DNA from: Bacillus tianshenii
Lineage (GTDB): Bacteria > Bacillota > Bacilli > Bacillales > Bacillaceae_N
Reading direction: 5' to 3'
Assembly (NCBI GenBank): GCA_020524525.2
Contig: CP129018.1
Location: 434,001-498,000, forward strand
DNA: 64,000 nt
Below the pieces are notes generated by a model. It saw nothing but the letters and a program-made list of their open reading frames with translations. It ran no database searches and was not told the DNA's origin. Shown here piece by piece: positions 17,619 to 27,083 of the stretch. A program made the translations under genes and the position numbers. Within the stretch, counting starts at the first letter, position 1; every line of letters begins with the position of its first letter.

Positions 17619-17657
17619 AAGACAGAAGCTTTATACCAAGCAGTTTCTGTCTTATTT
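17619..17657. terminator. Intrinsic terminator between toxin and LuxR-type regulator
   Basis: Stem AAGACAGAA / TTCTGTCTT, T-rich on the plus side; lies between convergent genes. A second possible hairpin, TTGAAG/CTTCAA, lies at about 17538-17568. Confidence 0.7.
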
Positions 17658-17688
17658 AGCAACCACCAGAGCTTTGAAAAATCCCCCC

Positions 17689-18399
17689 TCACAACTTCTT
17701 CACCAGCTGCACTCTATTCCTCACTTCATATTTTTGAAATATATTTTGCAAGTGCTTTTTCACGGTATTAAGTGAAATGTAGAGTTCTTGGGCGATTTCT
17801 TGGTTGGTTCGTCCTTCTTTTAAGAGCTGGGTGACTTCTGCTTCACGTTTGGACAGGAGGGAGGGAACGGGTTTTGTTTGGCGTGATAGGGTTGTTCCGA
17901 TTAGTTCAGATAACAATTGAAAGCGTTTGCAATCTTTTGTAGTAAAAGGCATTGTGTCCTTTCTTCTTGCCATGCCAAGTACCCCGACACAGGAGTTTTC
18001 GCTGTTCATTAAGGCAACGACCATTTCGTCGTAATAGCCGTTTGGCTGCATGAATGAGCGATAGTATGTAGAGTTTTCGTATTCATTGAATGTGGTTAGA
18101 TCAGAAAGGCGTAATGCCTTATTTGAACGGAAAAGGTTAAGGTGTTTCTTCGGATGGAGGTAATCATATTCAAAATACTCTTCAATATAATCAACAACAA
18201 CCTTATCATGAATGCGATAGGGGAGCGGGTTGGTTAAGTTTCCGTTATCATCTGCCAGCCAGAAGATTGATTCATCGTAGCCAAATTGAGCAGCTAGCTC
18301 ATGTTGAATGAGAGAGCGAATGTTTTCAGTAGGTTGTGCTATTGTAGTCGCAAAGTGGAGCATTTTTTCATAATCGTTAGGGAATAATGATGTGTGCAC
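17689..18399 (-). CDS. LuxR/GerE-type transcriptional regulator with GAF-like sensor
   Basis: 236 residues. The C-terminal ~60 residues form a GerE helix-turn-helix (LLSKREAEVTQLLKEGRTNQ and YISLNTVKKHLQNIFQKY). The N-terminal ~165 residues look like a GAF-type sensor (VGVLGMARRKDTMPFT). It is divergent from the histone-deacetylase-like gene, 180 bases apart, so it probably controls that gene, itself, or both. Signal unknown. Confidence 0.88.
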   Translation of the reverse strand: MHTSLFPNDYEKMLHFATTIAQPTENIRSLIQHELAAQFGYDESIFWLADDNGNLTNPLPYRIHDKVVVDYIEEYFEYDYLHPKKHLNLFRSNKALRLSDLTTFNEYENSTYYRSFMQPNGYYDEMVVALMNSENSCVGVLGMARRKDTMPFTTKDCKRFQLLSELIGTTLSRQTKPVPSLLSKREAEVTQLLKEGRTNQEIAQELYISLNTVKKHLQNIFQKYEVRNRVQLVKKL

Positions 18400-18579
18400 T
18401 CGAATCCTCTCCTCTCATAATTAATTCTTTATAAACTATTATAATAAAAGTTTACTAATTAACCAAATTAAATAACTGAAAATTATTAATAATGCAAAAA
18501 TAACACTTTAGGGTAATATACGGAAAACTATTCAAACGATTATGATAAGGGTGTGATACTAACAAGGGAAGGTGAAACA

Positions 18580-19692
18580 ATGGCTAAGAAAACGGGCTTT
18601 GTTTGTGACGAAAGTTATTTTTGGCATGATACTGGAAATGGGGCATTGTTCATGCCTCCGGGTGGATGGATTGAGACAGATGTGCATTCTGAAAATCCTG
18701 ATACGAAGCGCAGATTTAAGAATTTGTTAGAAAGAAGCGGTTTAATGAAGGAGCTTACACAAGTTGCTCCTAGAATGGCCTCTAATGAAGAAATAAAGTT
18801 ATATCATAGTGAAGAATATATTAGAAAAGTTGAAGAGCTTAGTGAAATTGGACATGGTGATGCTGGGGAACTGGCTCTTGTTGGAAAAGGGTCTTATGAA
18901 ATTGCACTTCTCTCGGCCGGCGGAGCTATTAAAGCAGTTGAGGCTGTAGCGGATGGTGACGTTGATAATGTATATGCGTTGATACGTCCACCAGGTCATC
19001 ATGCGGAAGCTGAGTTAGGAATGGGCTTTTGCCTTTTTAACAATATAGCAATTGCAGCGAAGTATGCTCGTGAGAACTTAGGATTTGAAAAGGTGATGGT
19101 GCTAGACTGGGATGTGCATCATGGAAATGGAACAGAGTCTGCCTTCTATGATGACCCGAATGTCTTGTTTGTTTCAATGCATCAAGAGAAGAATTTTCCT
19201 CCTGGCCGCGGGCAAGCTGAAGATGTTGGAGAAGGTGAAGGCAAAGGTTATAACATTAATATCCCATTGCCAGCTGGTACTGGAAATGCAGGGTATATGC
19301 ATGCGCTCGAAGAAATCGTCGGCCCCGTAGCGGACCAGTTTCAGCCAGAGTTAATTCTTATTTCAGCAGGGCAAGACCCAAGCTTGTTCGACCCGCTGGC
19401 GCGGATGATGGTAACAGCCGAAGGTTTCCGGAGAATGACTCGGTTTATGCTAGGGCTTGCTGATAAATACACAGGTGGAAAACTAGTTGCATGCCATGAA
19501 GGTGGCTACAGCTCTGCGTATGTCCCGTTCTGTTCACACGCAATTGTGGAAGAAATGAGCGGGGTTCGAACAGAGGTTGAAGACCCATTTGCTCAAGCGT
19601 TACATGAAATCCCAACTGACGAACTCTTTGATATACAAAAAGACTATGTGGAGAAAGTGAAGAAGGTACAGAGTGAATTTTGGAAGTTTTGA
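18580..19692 (+). CDS. Class II histone-deacetylase-family amidohydrolase (acetylpolyamine amidohydrolase-like)
   Basis: 370 residues from ATG 18580, preceded by GGGAAGGTGAAA. Zinc hydrolase of the arginase/deacetylase fold that removes acetyl groups from polyamines or acyl-lysine. Diagnostic motifs: RPPGHHAE with the catalytic His pair, GFCLFNNIAIAA, VLDWDVHHGNGT with Asp and His zinc ligands, and SAGQDPSLFDPLARM with the second Asp ligand, then HEGGYS near the end. Substrate cannot be told from sequence; bacterial members often act on acetylated polyamines. A divergent LuxR-type regulator suggests inducible expression. Confidence 0.9.
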   Translation: MAKKTGFVCDESYFWHDTGNGALFMPPGGWIETDVHSENPDTKRRFKNLLERSGLMKELTQVAPRMASNEEIKLYHSEEYIRKVEELSEIGHGDAGELALVGKGSYEIALLSAGGAIKAVEAVADGDVDNVYALIRPPGHHAEAELGMGFCLFNNIAIAAKYARENLGFEKVMVLDWDVHHGNGTESAFYDDPNVLFVSMHQEKNFPPGRGQAEDVGEGEGKGYNINIPLPAGTGNAGYMHALEEIVGPVADQFQPELILISAGQDPSLFDPLARMMVTAEGFRRMTRFMLGLADKYTGGKLVACHEGGYSSAYVPFCSHAIVEEMSGVRTEVEDPFAQALHEIPTDELFDIQKDYVEKVKKVQSEFWKF

Positions 19693-19712
19693 TCTAAAGT
19701 TTATATGATTGC

Positions 19713-19755
19713 GAGGCTGCATTCCTTGAGGTTGTCAGGGGTGTAGCTTTTTTGT
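19713..19755 (+). terminator. Intrinsic terminator after the deacetylase gene
   Basis: Imperfect stem around GGCTGCATTCC / GGGGTGTAGCT with a T-run. It resembles three other terminators in the window (22.5, 27.05 and 34.06 kb). Confidence 0.7.
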
Positions 19756-19985
19756 GTTTTAGGGGGAATTTGTTTTAGCCGTGGGTAGATAGAACACTAC
19801 GAAAAAATATACGTGCAGGCAGTGCGACCATACAATTAAAGTTCCGTAGTTTAAATGCTATTTTTTTGATTGGTTAGACAAATTTACATAATTTTCTTAA
19901 CACTATTAGTACCCAATGTAGTATAATTTTTATATAAAAGGAAATTATTTTCGTGGAAGCAAACATCTAACTATGAGGTGAGAAA

Positions 19986-20852
19986 ATGCTGGGGCAAATG
20001 AAGCGAAATCAAAATGGGGTAAAAGATGATGAGGTACATATTCTAGATGCAATTCGTATTGCGCTTCCTTATTTGAAAGAGTGTATGAAGGAAGATGTGA
20101 TGTTCGCGCTTACTGATCATGAAAAGTTTCTAGCGTACATTCCGAACTCGGAAATCAATTTGGGTGTAGGCTATGGTGACCCGATTCCTCCTCAGGATAT
20201 AGCTCTTAATCATGCATTGAAAGGGAAAACAACGGCTGAAAGACTACCAGAAGAAGCATATGGTGTTCCTTTCTACGGGAAGACAATTCCGGTTACGGAC
20301 AGTCAGAACCAAGTAATTGGTGCACTTGGCTTAGGGTACAACATTAAAGACCAGGTGATGATGGAAAATACCGTTTTGGAGCTTGAAGAGATTACGAAGC
20401 TTGTTCAGGACCAAACGACAAGTATTGCGGCGCATTCGGAACAGTTGGCGGCTACAAGTAACAACATCTTTAATTATTCATCAACAGCTGCAGAAAACAC
20501 AGCTACTATTGATGAAGTAATGACGATAATCCGGAATGTTTCCTCCCAAACGAATTTGCTAGGCTTGAATGCATCAATAGAAGCAGCTAGAGCTGGTGAA
20601 CATGGCAGGGGCTTCAGCATTGTGGCAGATGAAGTGCGTAAGCTATCACTACAGTCATCAGATGCGACGGAAAAGGTTTCTTCCTCGGTTGAACTTATTA
20701 ATGGAAACCTTAATGAAATTCGCAACGGCTTAGAGGACATTCGAGACTCAGCAAACGATCAAGCAACTTCCATTGAAAGCTTTACAAGAATGGTCGATAA
20801 TTTGGTGAAAATAACCGATACGCTTGAGAAGTATGTGGAGAGAATGAAATAA
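19986..20852 (+). CDS. Soluble methyl-accepting chemotaxis-type receptor, YfmS-like
   Basis: 288 residues with no membrane segment or signal. The N-terminal ~125 residues form a small sensor domain ([14 protein letters not shown]). The C-terminal part is a shortened chemoreceptor signalling domain with the hairpin tip [21 protein letters not shown], which contacts CheA/CheW, and [13 protein letters not shown]. Size and design match the soluble receptor YfmS of Bacillus subtilis. No chemotaxis genes are nearby. AGGTGAG precedes the ATG, and a strong terminator follows. Confidence 0.88.
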   Translation: MLGQMKRNQNGVKDDEVHILDAIRIALPYLKECMKEDVMFALTDHEKFLAYIPNSEINLGVGYGDPIPPQDIALNHALKGKTTAERLPEEAYGVPFYGKTIPVTDSQNQVIGALGLGYNIKDQVMMENTVLELEEITKLVQDQTTSIAAHSEQLAATSNNIFNYSSTAAENTATIDEVMTIIRNVSSQTNLLGLNASIEAARAGEHGRGFSIVADEVRKLSLQSSDATEKVSSSVELINGNLNEIRNGLEDIRDSANDQATSIESFTRMVDNLVKITDTLEKYVERMK

Positions 20853-20856
20853 ATAA

Positions 20857-20902
20857 GAAAACCGCTAAAATGCTTAATAATAAGCGTTTAGCGGTTTTTA
20901 TT
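20857..20902 (+). terminator. Intrinsic terminator after the chemoreceptor gene
   Basis: Stem AAAACCGCTAAAATGCTTA / TAAGCGTTTAGCGGTTTT with T-run. Confidence 0.88.
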
Positions 20903-21001
20903 TATGGAAAATACCTCCATGCTTTTGAAACAAATGAAGCAATAGCTCCGTCTACAAGATAACTTCAGATATTACCTTATATATAAAGGATTGAAAAAAC
21001 A

Positions 21002-21565
21002 ATGAAACGAAAACGAGTCTTAATCATACCTGTAATTCTACTACTCTACATTCTGCCAGTCCATATCGCGATCCAAGGTGCGGCGGGAAATGAACCGAAG
21101 AAGGATGCGGCGTATTTGATTGTGCTTGGTGCGAAAGTGAATGGTGAGCAGATGTCTCATGTGCTTACGAACCGTGCAAAAGCAGCTGTCGCTTATTTGC
21201 AAGAAAACCCTGACACGAAAGTCATTGCAACAGGCGGTCAGGGAAAAGGGGAAGACATCACGGAAGCGGAAGCTGTGAGTCGTTATTTGATTAAGCAGGG
21301 GATAGATGAGAAGCGGATTATAAAGGAAGAACGGTCGACCTCAACTTATGAAAACCTTACGTTTGCAAAAGCATTCATGAAGGAAGAGGATAATGAGGTG
21401 GTTATTGTAAGCAATGATTTTCACGTATACCGAGCTTTGAAAATAGCAAATCGGTTGGATATCGAAGCGGAACCATTAGCCGCAGAAACACCGTTGATTG
21501 CACGGCCGCAGCTTTATGTACGGGAATACGCGGCAGTGGCGAAATCATTTTTGTTTGATCGTTGA
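21002..21565 (+). CDS. DUF218 / ElyC-SanA-YdcF family protein
   Basis: 187 residues. An N-terminal hydrophobic segment (VLIIPVILLLYILPVHIAI) anchors or exports the protein. The domain that follows has the family pattern YLIVLGAKVNGEQMSHVLTN, ATGGQGKGEDITEAEAV, EERSTSTYENL and VVIVSNDFHVYRAL. Members are Rossmann-like envelope proteins linked to cell-wall integrity or lipid-carrier handling, mostly undefined. A weak AAAGGATTG precedes the ATG. Single gene. Confidence 0.85.
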   Translation: MKRKRVLIIPVILLLYILPVHIAIQGAAGNEPKKDAAYLIVLGAKVNGEQMSHVLTNRAKAAVAYLQENPDTKVIATGGQGKGEDITEAEAVSRYLIKQGIDEKRIIKEERSTSTYENLTFAKAFMKEEDNEVVIVSNDFHVYRALKIANRLDIEAEPLAAETPLIARPQLYVREYAAVAKSFLFDR

Positions 21566-21648
21566 GAGTATATTTTAATACTCTATAAAAATATACCCTA
21601 GTGGATATGGTATGATAATTGCTGGACCATCTCTTTCTCGAATAGAAA

Positions 21649-22455
21649 ATGAAGCAAATGTGGTGATTAGCAATTATTATTTTATATTTTCTAATTGGTT
21701 TTTTAGCAACAATCATCGGTTCGGTTGCAGGTGTTGGCGGTGGGGTCATTATCAAGCCTACTTTAGATGTCCTAAGCTCTTATGATGTTTCTTCAATCAG
21801 CGCCCTTTCGTCAGCGACAGTTTTTGCGATGGCTGTGATGTCTTTAATAAAAACATTTTATAGAAAGGTAAAAATCGAGTATACGATCAGTCTATTTCTA
21901 GCGCTTGGTTCGGTAATCGGTGGGATTCTTGGTAAGACGACATTTAATCAAATTGTCAGTTCTGCTTCTTCAAAGGATATTGTAACCGTCATACAAGCAG
22001 GTACACTAGCGGTATTGCTCATATTTGTTCTTTTATTTGTAAAAAATAAACAGAAAATGAAAACCTTTAAGATACGAAATAAAGCTACTATCTTGTTGGT
22101 AGGGTTTCTGTTAGGGACGTTTTCATCGTTTTTAGGAATCGGTGGAGGGCCTTTTAATGTGGCAATTCTCATGTGGTTCTTTTCACTAAATACAAAGGAT
22201 TCTGCGATCAATTCGATTTTTATTATTTTCTTTTCGCAATTATCAACGTTAGTGACCATTTCTTTCTCACCAGGGTTTGGCCAGCTGAATTTGTCGATGA
22301 TGACGTACATGATCGTTGGCGGACTATTAGGAGGGCTCCTTGGTTCAGCTTTATCAAAGAAAATCGATGATCAACAAGTTGAAAAAATATTCAACCTGAC
22401 ATTAGTGCTGATTATTGGCATTAATCTATACACGATTTTTTCGAAGGTTAGTTAA
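21649..22455 (+). pseudogene. TauE/SafE-family sulfite exporter-like protein with premature stop at codon 6
   Basis: The long frame starting with ATG 21829 lacks the first membrane segments. Upstream, the same frame encodes the expected N-terminus (LYFLIGFLATIIGSVAGVGGG) directly after ATG AAG CAA ATG TGG TGA, that is, a stop at 21664-21666 just before it. No ATG, GTG or TTG restarts before the glycine-rich motif. The rest, including GFLLGTFSSFLGIGGGPFNV, is intact to 22455, with about eight membrane segments in all. Either a recent nonsense mutation, an unusual start such as ATT, or a sequencing error. The family exports sulfur compounds or organic anions. Confidence 0.72.
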
Positions 22456-22510
22456 TAAGAGAAAAAGAGATTTTTCGAACTGTAATTTCAAAAATTAAAA
22501 TACTAATATA

Positions 22511-22556
22511 AAGAGCTGTAATTCTTGAGTTATCAAGGATTACAGCTCTTTTTAAT
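22511..22556 (+). terminator. Intrinsic terminator after the TauE/SafE gene
   Basis: Stem AAGAGCTGTAATTCTTGA / TCAAGGATTACAGCTCTT with T-run. Confidence 0.85.
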
Positions 22557-22646
22557 TGGGGTCATCACAAAATTTTGATTGCTAATCAAATTGATTTTAA
22601 AAATAATAAAAAAATCCTTTGTTTTTTAATAATTTTAAAAAAATTA

Positions 22647-22675
22647 TTGACTTATATTAAAAATGCAACTATGGT
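22647..22675 (+). promoter_or_regulatory. Candidate sigma-A promoter of the ureohydrolase-glutaminase operon
   Basis: TTGACT at 22647-22652 and TATGGT at 22670-22675 with a 17-base spacer, in an AT-rich region about 60 bases before the first gene. The -10 box is a 4/6 match. Confidence 0.5.
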
Positions 22676-22732
22676 AAATATACAGAAAATAATAATTACT
22701 ACAAAGTTTATACACAGGAAGGGTTGTTCTAA

Positions 22733-23680
22733 ATGACACAAAAGCTATATGGAAATACTCCATGCTTTCTTGGAGCAGAGAATTTATCTTTGACAAAGAA
22801 CATCGATCATGTCGATGCTGTTGTATATGGTGTCCCTTGGGAAGGGGCTGTAACCTGGGGAGATTATACAGGGTGTGAATTAGGTCCGAAGGTAATGAGA
22901 TTATGTTCTGCTAGGTATAGTGGTTATTTGCCGGAGTTGGACAATATCGATGTCTTTGATTCTATTAAGATAGGAGATGTAGGAGATGTTGATGTCGTTC
23001 CAGCGGATGTAGACGAAACGATGGATCGAATTGAAAGATTTACCGAGAAGTTATGGAGTGGTAAGAAGTTTCTCATTGGTCTTGGTGGGGACCACGGCGT
23101 TACCTATCCAATAATTAAGTCCCTTACGAAACAAGGGAAGAAGGTTGGGATTATTCATCTTGATGCTCATTATGATAATCTACCCTCTTACAATGGGGAT
23201 AAATACGCGAGATGCAGCCCGTTTGCCAGATTGTATGAATTAGAAGGTGTCAAAAATGAAAATATTATCCATGCTGGTATTCATGGTCCTCGAAACACAC
23301 CAGAAAGTGGTCGGAATGCAACAGCAGCAGGAGCTGTTACAATAACGGTTAATGAAATTCGTGGTAATCAAAATTTGAAGAAGCTTGCCGATGAAATTTA
23401 TCAACTAGCTAGTAAAGACGTGGATTGTGTATATTTAAGTATTTGTAGCGATGTTCTTGATTACGCTTTCAATCCGGGTGGACCAGTTGATGGAAATGGT
23501 ATATCTTCTTTTGAATTGCTGACACTTGTACATGAGTTTGCCAAGAAAGGTATTATTGGAATGGACTTTGTAGAAGTATATCCACAACAGGATCCAAATC
23601 AATTTTCAGCACATTTTGCATCAACGATAATTTTATATGCATTGGCAGGTACAATTAAGCAAAAACAACTTCAAAAATAA
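22733..23680 (+). CDS. Agmatinase/arginase-family ureohydrolase with an altered metal motif
   Basis: 315 residues. Ureohydrolases hydrolyse guanidino compounds to urea plus an amine, or formimino compounds to formamide, using two Mn ions. GGDHG and DAHYDN supply the usual His/Asp ligands. The third motif, normally S-x-D-x-D, reads SICSDVLDYAFNPGG, so the first of the two bridging Asp residues is Cys. The rest of the fold looks intact, so this may be a divergent subfamily with a different substrate or metal set, not a dead enzyme. GGAAGGG precedes the ATG. It overlaps the glutaminase gene by one base. Confidence 0.82.
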   Translation: MTQKLYGNTPCFLGAENLSLTKNIDHVDAVVYGVPWEGAVTWGDYTGCELGPKVMRLCSARYSGYLPELDNIDVFDSIKIGDVGDVDVVPADVDETMDRIERFTEKLWSGKKFLIGLGGDHGVTYPIIKSLTKQGKKVGIIHLDAHYDNLPSYNGDKYARCSPFARLYELEGVKNENIIHAGIHGPRNTPESGRNATAAGAVTITVNEIRGNQNLKKLADEIYQLASKDVDCVYLSICSDVLDYAFNPGGPVDGNGISSFELLTLVHEFAKKGIIGMDFVEVYPQQDPNQFSAHFASTIILYALAGTIKQKQLQK

Positions 23681-24666
23681 TGTTGGGTGTTGCCGGTATG
23701 AATGCAAATAAATTAAATATCTCAGAGAACCAAGAATTCATCTACTTTTTGAAAGAAAGAATCTTGAACTATAAGGAAGATCAAGGTGGAGCTTGTGCAA
23801 GCTATATTCCCGAGTTAAAAAAAGCTAACCCTAATCACTTAGCTATTAACCTTTTGCTGCCTAATGGAGAGAGCTTTTCTGAGGGAGATTTTCAGCAATC
23901 TTTTTCAATTCAAAGTATTTCGAAGGTCATTTCCTTTATAGCAGCATGTATGGCAAGGGGGGTGTCCTATGTATTAGACTGGGTAGGTGTTGAACCTACT
24001 GGAAATCCATTTAACTCATATTTAATTGAAAAGCGGAAGCCTTTGAATCCTATGATTAATGCAGGTGCATTAACAACAGTGTCTCTTCTTCCTGGTAACA
24101 ATTCGGTTGAAAAATTTCATAGTGTCACGGATCTCTTATCTATATTAATCGGTAGAAAGGTAATGATTAATTCGAAAATTTTCAATTCTGAATTAGAATC
24201 AGCTTACCGTAATCGTGCACTAGCCAATTTATTGATGGAGAACGAATTCCTAGCTTCGGGTGTGGAAGAAACAGTACTAACTTATACAAAGCTTTGCTCA
24301 ATTAATGTGACTGTGAATGATTTAGCCAAAATCAGCTTAATTCTTGCGTATGACGGGTTCGATCCAATAAATGAAATACAATTAATTCCAACTGATATTG
24401 CAAGGCTTACAAAGGTGTTAATGTATACGTGTGGGATGTATAATTCTTCTGGAGAATTTGCTGCACTTGTAGGAATACCAGCAAAGAGTGGTGTCTCAGG
24501 TGGTATACTAGCAATTGTGCCACCATCTCATCGAAACAGCTCTTTAATATCTAATGGGTGTGGAATTGGTATATATGGGCCGGCAATCGATGAAAATGGG
24601 AACAGTGTGAAAGGAATAAAGTTATTAAAAGACTTAATTCGGTCGTATGATGTGAGCATTTTTTAA
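23680..24666 (+). CDS. glsA: Glutaminase (beta-lactamase-fold, GlsA type)
   Basis: 328 residues; hydrolyses glutamine to glutamate and ammonia in the cytoplasm. The nucleophile motif SxxK is in SIQSISKVISF, followed by EPTGNPFNS, NPMINAGAL and the C-terminal block AKSGVSGGILAIVPP, all glutaminase signatures. The ATG overlaps the stop of the preceding ureohydrolase (TAATG), which implies translational coupling; an alternative ATG is at 23698, and neither has a strong site. The pair suggests breakdown of a compound that yields an amide plus a guanidino or formimino group. Confidence 0.9.
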   Translation: MLGVAGMNANKLNISENQEFIYFLKERILNYKEDQGGACASYIPELKKANPNHLAINLLLPNGESFSEGDFQQSFSIQSISKVISFIAACMARGVSYVLDWVGVEPTGNPFNSYLIEKRKPLNPMINAGALTTVSLLPGNNSVEKFHSVTDLLSILIGRKVMINSKIFNSELESAYRNRALANLLMENEFLASGVEETVLTYTKLCSINVTVNDLAKISLILAYDGFDPINEIQLIPTDIARLTKVLMYTCGMYNSSGEFAALVGIPAKSGVSGGILAIVPPSHRNSSLISNGCGIGIYGPAIDENGNSVKGIKLLKDLIRSYDVSIF

Positions 24667-24687
24667 ACATTCGGAGGGACATTTTGT

Positions 24688-25344
24688 ATGAATTCATTAG
24701 ATAACGATGTAAGTAACCCGTTAGCAAGGTATGTTCCAATTGCTGATATGATTGTCGCTACTTTTGGCAGTAACTGTGAAGTGGTTATTCATGATTTGCG
24801 TAATTTACAATCTTCTCTCATTTATATTAAGGGAAAGGTAACAGGTAGACAGTTAGGTGCACCAACTACAGATGTAATCTTAAGGGAGCTTCGCAAAAAC
24901 GGTGATCAGGCTAAAGACATGTTGGGCTTTACTACAAGAACAAAAGACGGGAAGTTCTTGAAAACATCTATTTCTTTCATTCGCAATCAGAATGGTGAAG
25001 TGATAGGCTGCTTAGGAATTAACTTTGATATCACAGCGTTTTCAATGATTAACCAAATAATAAATGATTTTTCGGTTACAAACGATATTAATCAAATTAA
25101 TCACCCTATGCCAGAGTCGTATGCCAAAAATGTCGAGGAAGTCTTTGAGAATTTAGTTGAAAATATGCTCCTTGAAATCGGTGTTCCGATAGCAGAGATG
25201 AAGAGGGAGGACAAACTGATTTTCGTAAGAAGGTTAGAAGAAAGTGGTGCCTTCCTTGTTCAAGGAGCGATTGAACGAATCAGTGAGATTTTATGTGTAT
25301 CAAAACAAACGATTTATAACTATTTAGAAGAAATCCGTTCCTAG
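24688..25344 (+). CDS. YheO-like PAS / HTH transcriptional regulator
   Basis: 218 residues. The N-terminal YheO-like PAS domain (DMIVATFGSNCEVVIHDLRN ... VIGCLGINFDIT) precedes a C-terminal helix-turn-helix (ERISEILCVSKQTIYNYLEE). It is of the type that includes E. coli DauR, a regulator of D-arginine catabolism. It lies 21 bases after glutaminase after TCGGAGGG, so it is part of the same operon and probably controls it. The ligand may be an amino acid or guanidino compound. Confidence 0.87.
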   Translation: MNSLDNDVSNPLARYVPIADMIVATFGSNCEVVIHDLRNLQSSLIYIKGKVTGRQLGAPTTDVILRELRKNGDQAKDMLGFTTRTKDGKFLKTSISFIRNQNGEVIGCLGINFDITAFSMINQIINDFSVTNDINQINHPMPESYAKNVEEVFENLVENMLLEIGVPIAEMKREDKLIFVRRLEESGAFLVQGAIERISEILCVSKQTIYNYLEEIRS

Positions 25345-25414
25345 TCCCTAAAAGGAGTAGGGACTTCATAAAAACAAATTATCTGAATATTCAGAATAAA
25401 AAGGAGAGATAAAT

Positions 25415-25519
25415 TTGGAAGCGCATTCTTTTACATTGTTTACTTGGTTTCTCTTTCTAGTTCCAATGCCGATTGTGGCTTTAATTTCTATTATTTCATA
25501 CTTTCGAAGGGAGCGTTAA
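25415..25519 (+). CDS. 34-residue single-TM protein next to a symporter
   Basis: Starts at TTG 25415 after AAAAGGAGAG and encodes one hydrophobic helix (LFTWFLFLVPMPIVALIS) with a basic tail (FRRER). It stops 3 bases before the symporter start. Tiny membrane partners often precede sodium:solute symporter genes, so this is probably a subunit or stabiliser of the transporter. That role is inference. Confidence 0.6.
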   Translation: MEAHSFTLFTWFLFLVPMPIVALISIISYFRRER

Positions 25520-25522
25520 ATT

Positions 25523-27026
25523 TTGAATGCTACTTATATAACATTTATTTTATATCTGTTCGTTATGCTTGGGATAGGGATTTATACGTTTAGACAAACA
25601 AAGAATATGTCAGATTATTTTCTTGGTGGAAGGCAATTAAATAGTTGGGTTACCGCTTTCTCTGCACAAGCTAGTGACTTTAGTAGTTGGTTGTTAATTG
25701 GTTTGCCTGGAGCAGCTTATGCAGGGGGGAATGGGGCAGTGGAGTATTTACATTGCAGTAGGTACAGCTATTGGAGCGATGCTTAATTGGTCCATTATCG
25801 CAAAGCGTCTCCGTACGTATACAGAGGTTGCAGGCAATTCAATTACCCTCTCACAGTTTTTTGAAAATAGATTCAAAGATTCATCTCATATTCTCAGAGT
25901 GATCTCTGCAGCGTTTACGTTAATCTTTTTCCTCTTCTATACAGCAGCTGGTTTAGTTGGGGGCGGTCTTCTATTTCAAAATACGTTCGGCCTAGATTAT
26001 ACAACTGCTGTTATTATTGGTGCAGTGGTTATCATTTCTTATACTTTTTTAGGAGGATTCTTAGCTGTTAGTTATACAGATTTAATACAAGGGATTCTCA
26101 TGTTTATAGCGTTAATTATTACGCCGATCATCGCTATTATGAACTTAGGTGGCTTCGATCAATTACTAGATTCTGTTGGCTCAATTAATAAAGATTTACT
26201 AGATGCAACGAAAGGTACGAACTTTAATCCAGATGGTTCAGTTGTTTGGGAATCTTCAGGCTTGATCTCTATTACCGGTATTATATCGGCAATGGCGTGG
26301 GGGCTTGGCTATTTTGGACAACCACATATCCTGTCAAGGTTCATGGCAATCCGTTCTGTCAAAGAAATAAAAGAAGCGAGATTAATTGCCATTACAATGG
26401 GTGTTGTGTTGCCGTTATATGGCGCATTATTAGTTGGACTAGTAGGTATTGTATTGTTCGGTCCAGATAACCCACTTAGTAATAGTGAAACTGTGTTTAT
26501 CGAAATCGTGAAAGTAACATTTAACCCGTGGATTGCAGGGTTCTTCTTAGCAGCGATATTAGCAGCAATTATGAGTACCATCGATTCGCAGTTACTTGTC
26601 TCATCTAGTGCATTAGCAGAGGATTTCTACCACACATTAATTCGAAAAAATGCAACAGATAAGGAGCTTGTATGGGTAAGTAGGATTACAGTAGTCTTGA
26701 TTTCTTTCATTGCCATTTTGCTAGCTTTTAATGGAGGGAAAATATTAGATTTAGTTGGATACGCTTGGGCTGGATTTGGCGCAGCATTTGGAGCCCCAAT
26801 AATTTTTGCACTATTCTGGAAACGAATGACGCGCAATGGTGCACTAGTAGGGATGATTGTTGGTGGTTTAACTGTAATGCTTTGGCAATATACGAATCTC
26901 GAAATTTATGAACTTGTCCCAGGGTTTATTTTCTCAGCGCTCTCGATTGTAGTAGTGAGCTTAATTGATAAAGAACCATCAAAAGAAATTCAAGAAGAAT
27001 TCGAATTAGCTACGAATAAGCAATAG
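25523..27026 (+). pseudogene. Sodium:solute symporter (PutP type), frameshifted in a G6 run
   Basis: The N-terminal frame (25523-25786) encodes MLGIGIYTFRQTKNMSDYFL and SSWLLIGLPGAAYAGG, typical of PutP. The remainder (frame of 25698-27026) continues with GMGQWSIYIAVGTAIGAMLNW and eleven more membrane segments to a normal end. The switch is in GGGGGG at 25724-25729; one G fewer gives a continuous ~500-residue symporter. That may be a true mutation, slippage-based phase variation or a base-calling error. Substrate is probably proline or a related amino acid, or the compound degraded by the adjacent ureohydrolase and glutaminase. Confidence 0.82.
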
Positions 27027-27037
27027 AGACGAATAAA

Positions 27038-27083
27038 CAAAGAAGCTGTATTCCTTGAACTACAAGGAGTACAGCTTCTTTGT
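27038..27083. terminator. Bidirectional terminator between symporter and LysR genes
   Basis: Perfect outer stem AAAGAAGCTGT / ACAGCTTCTTT with an inner TTCCTTG / CAAGGAG pairing, between convergent genes. Confidence 0.85.
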
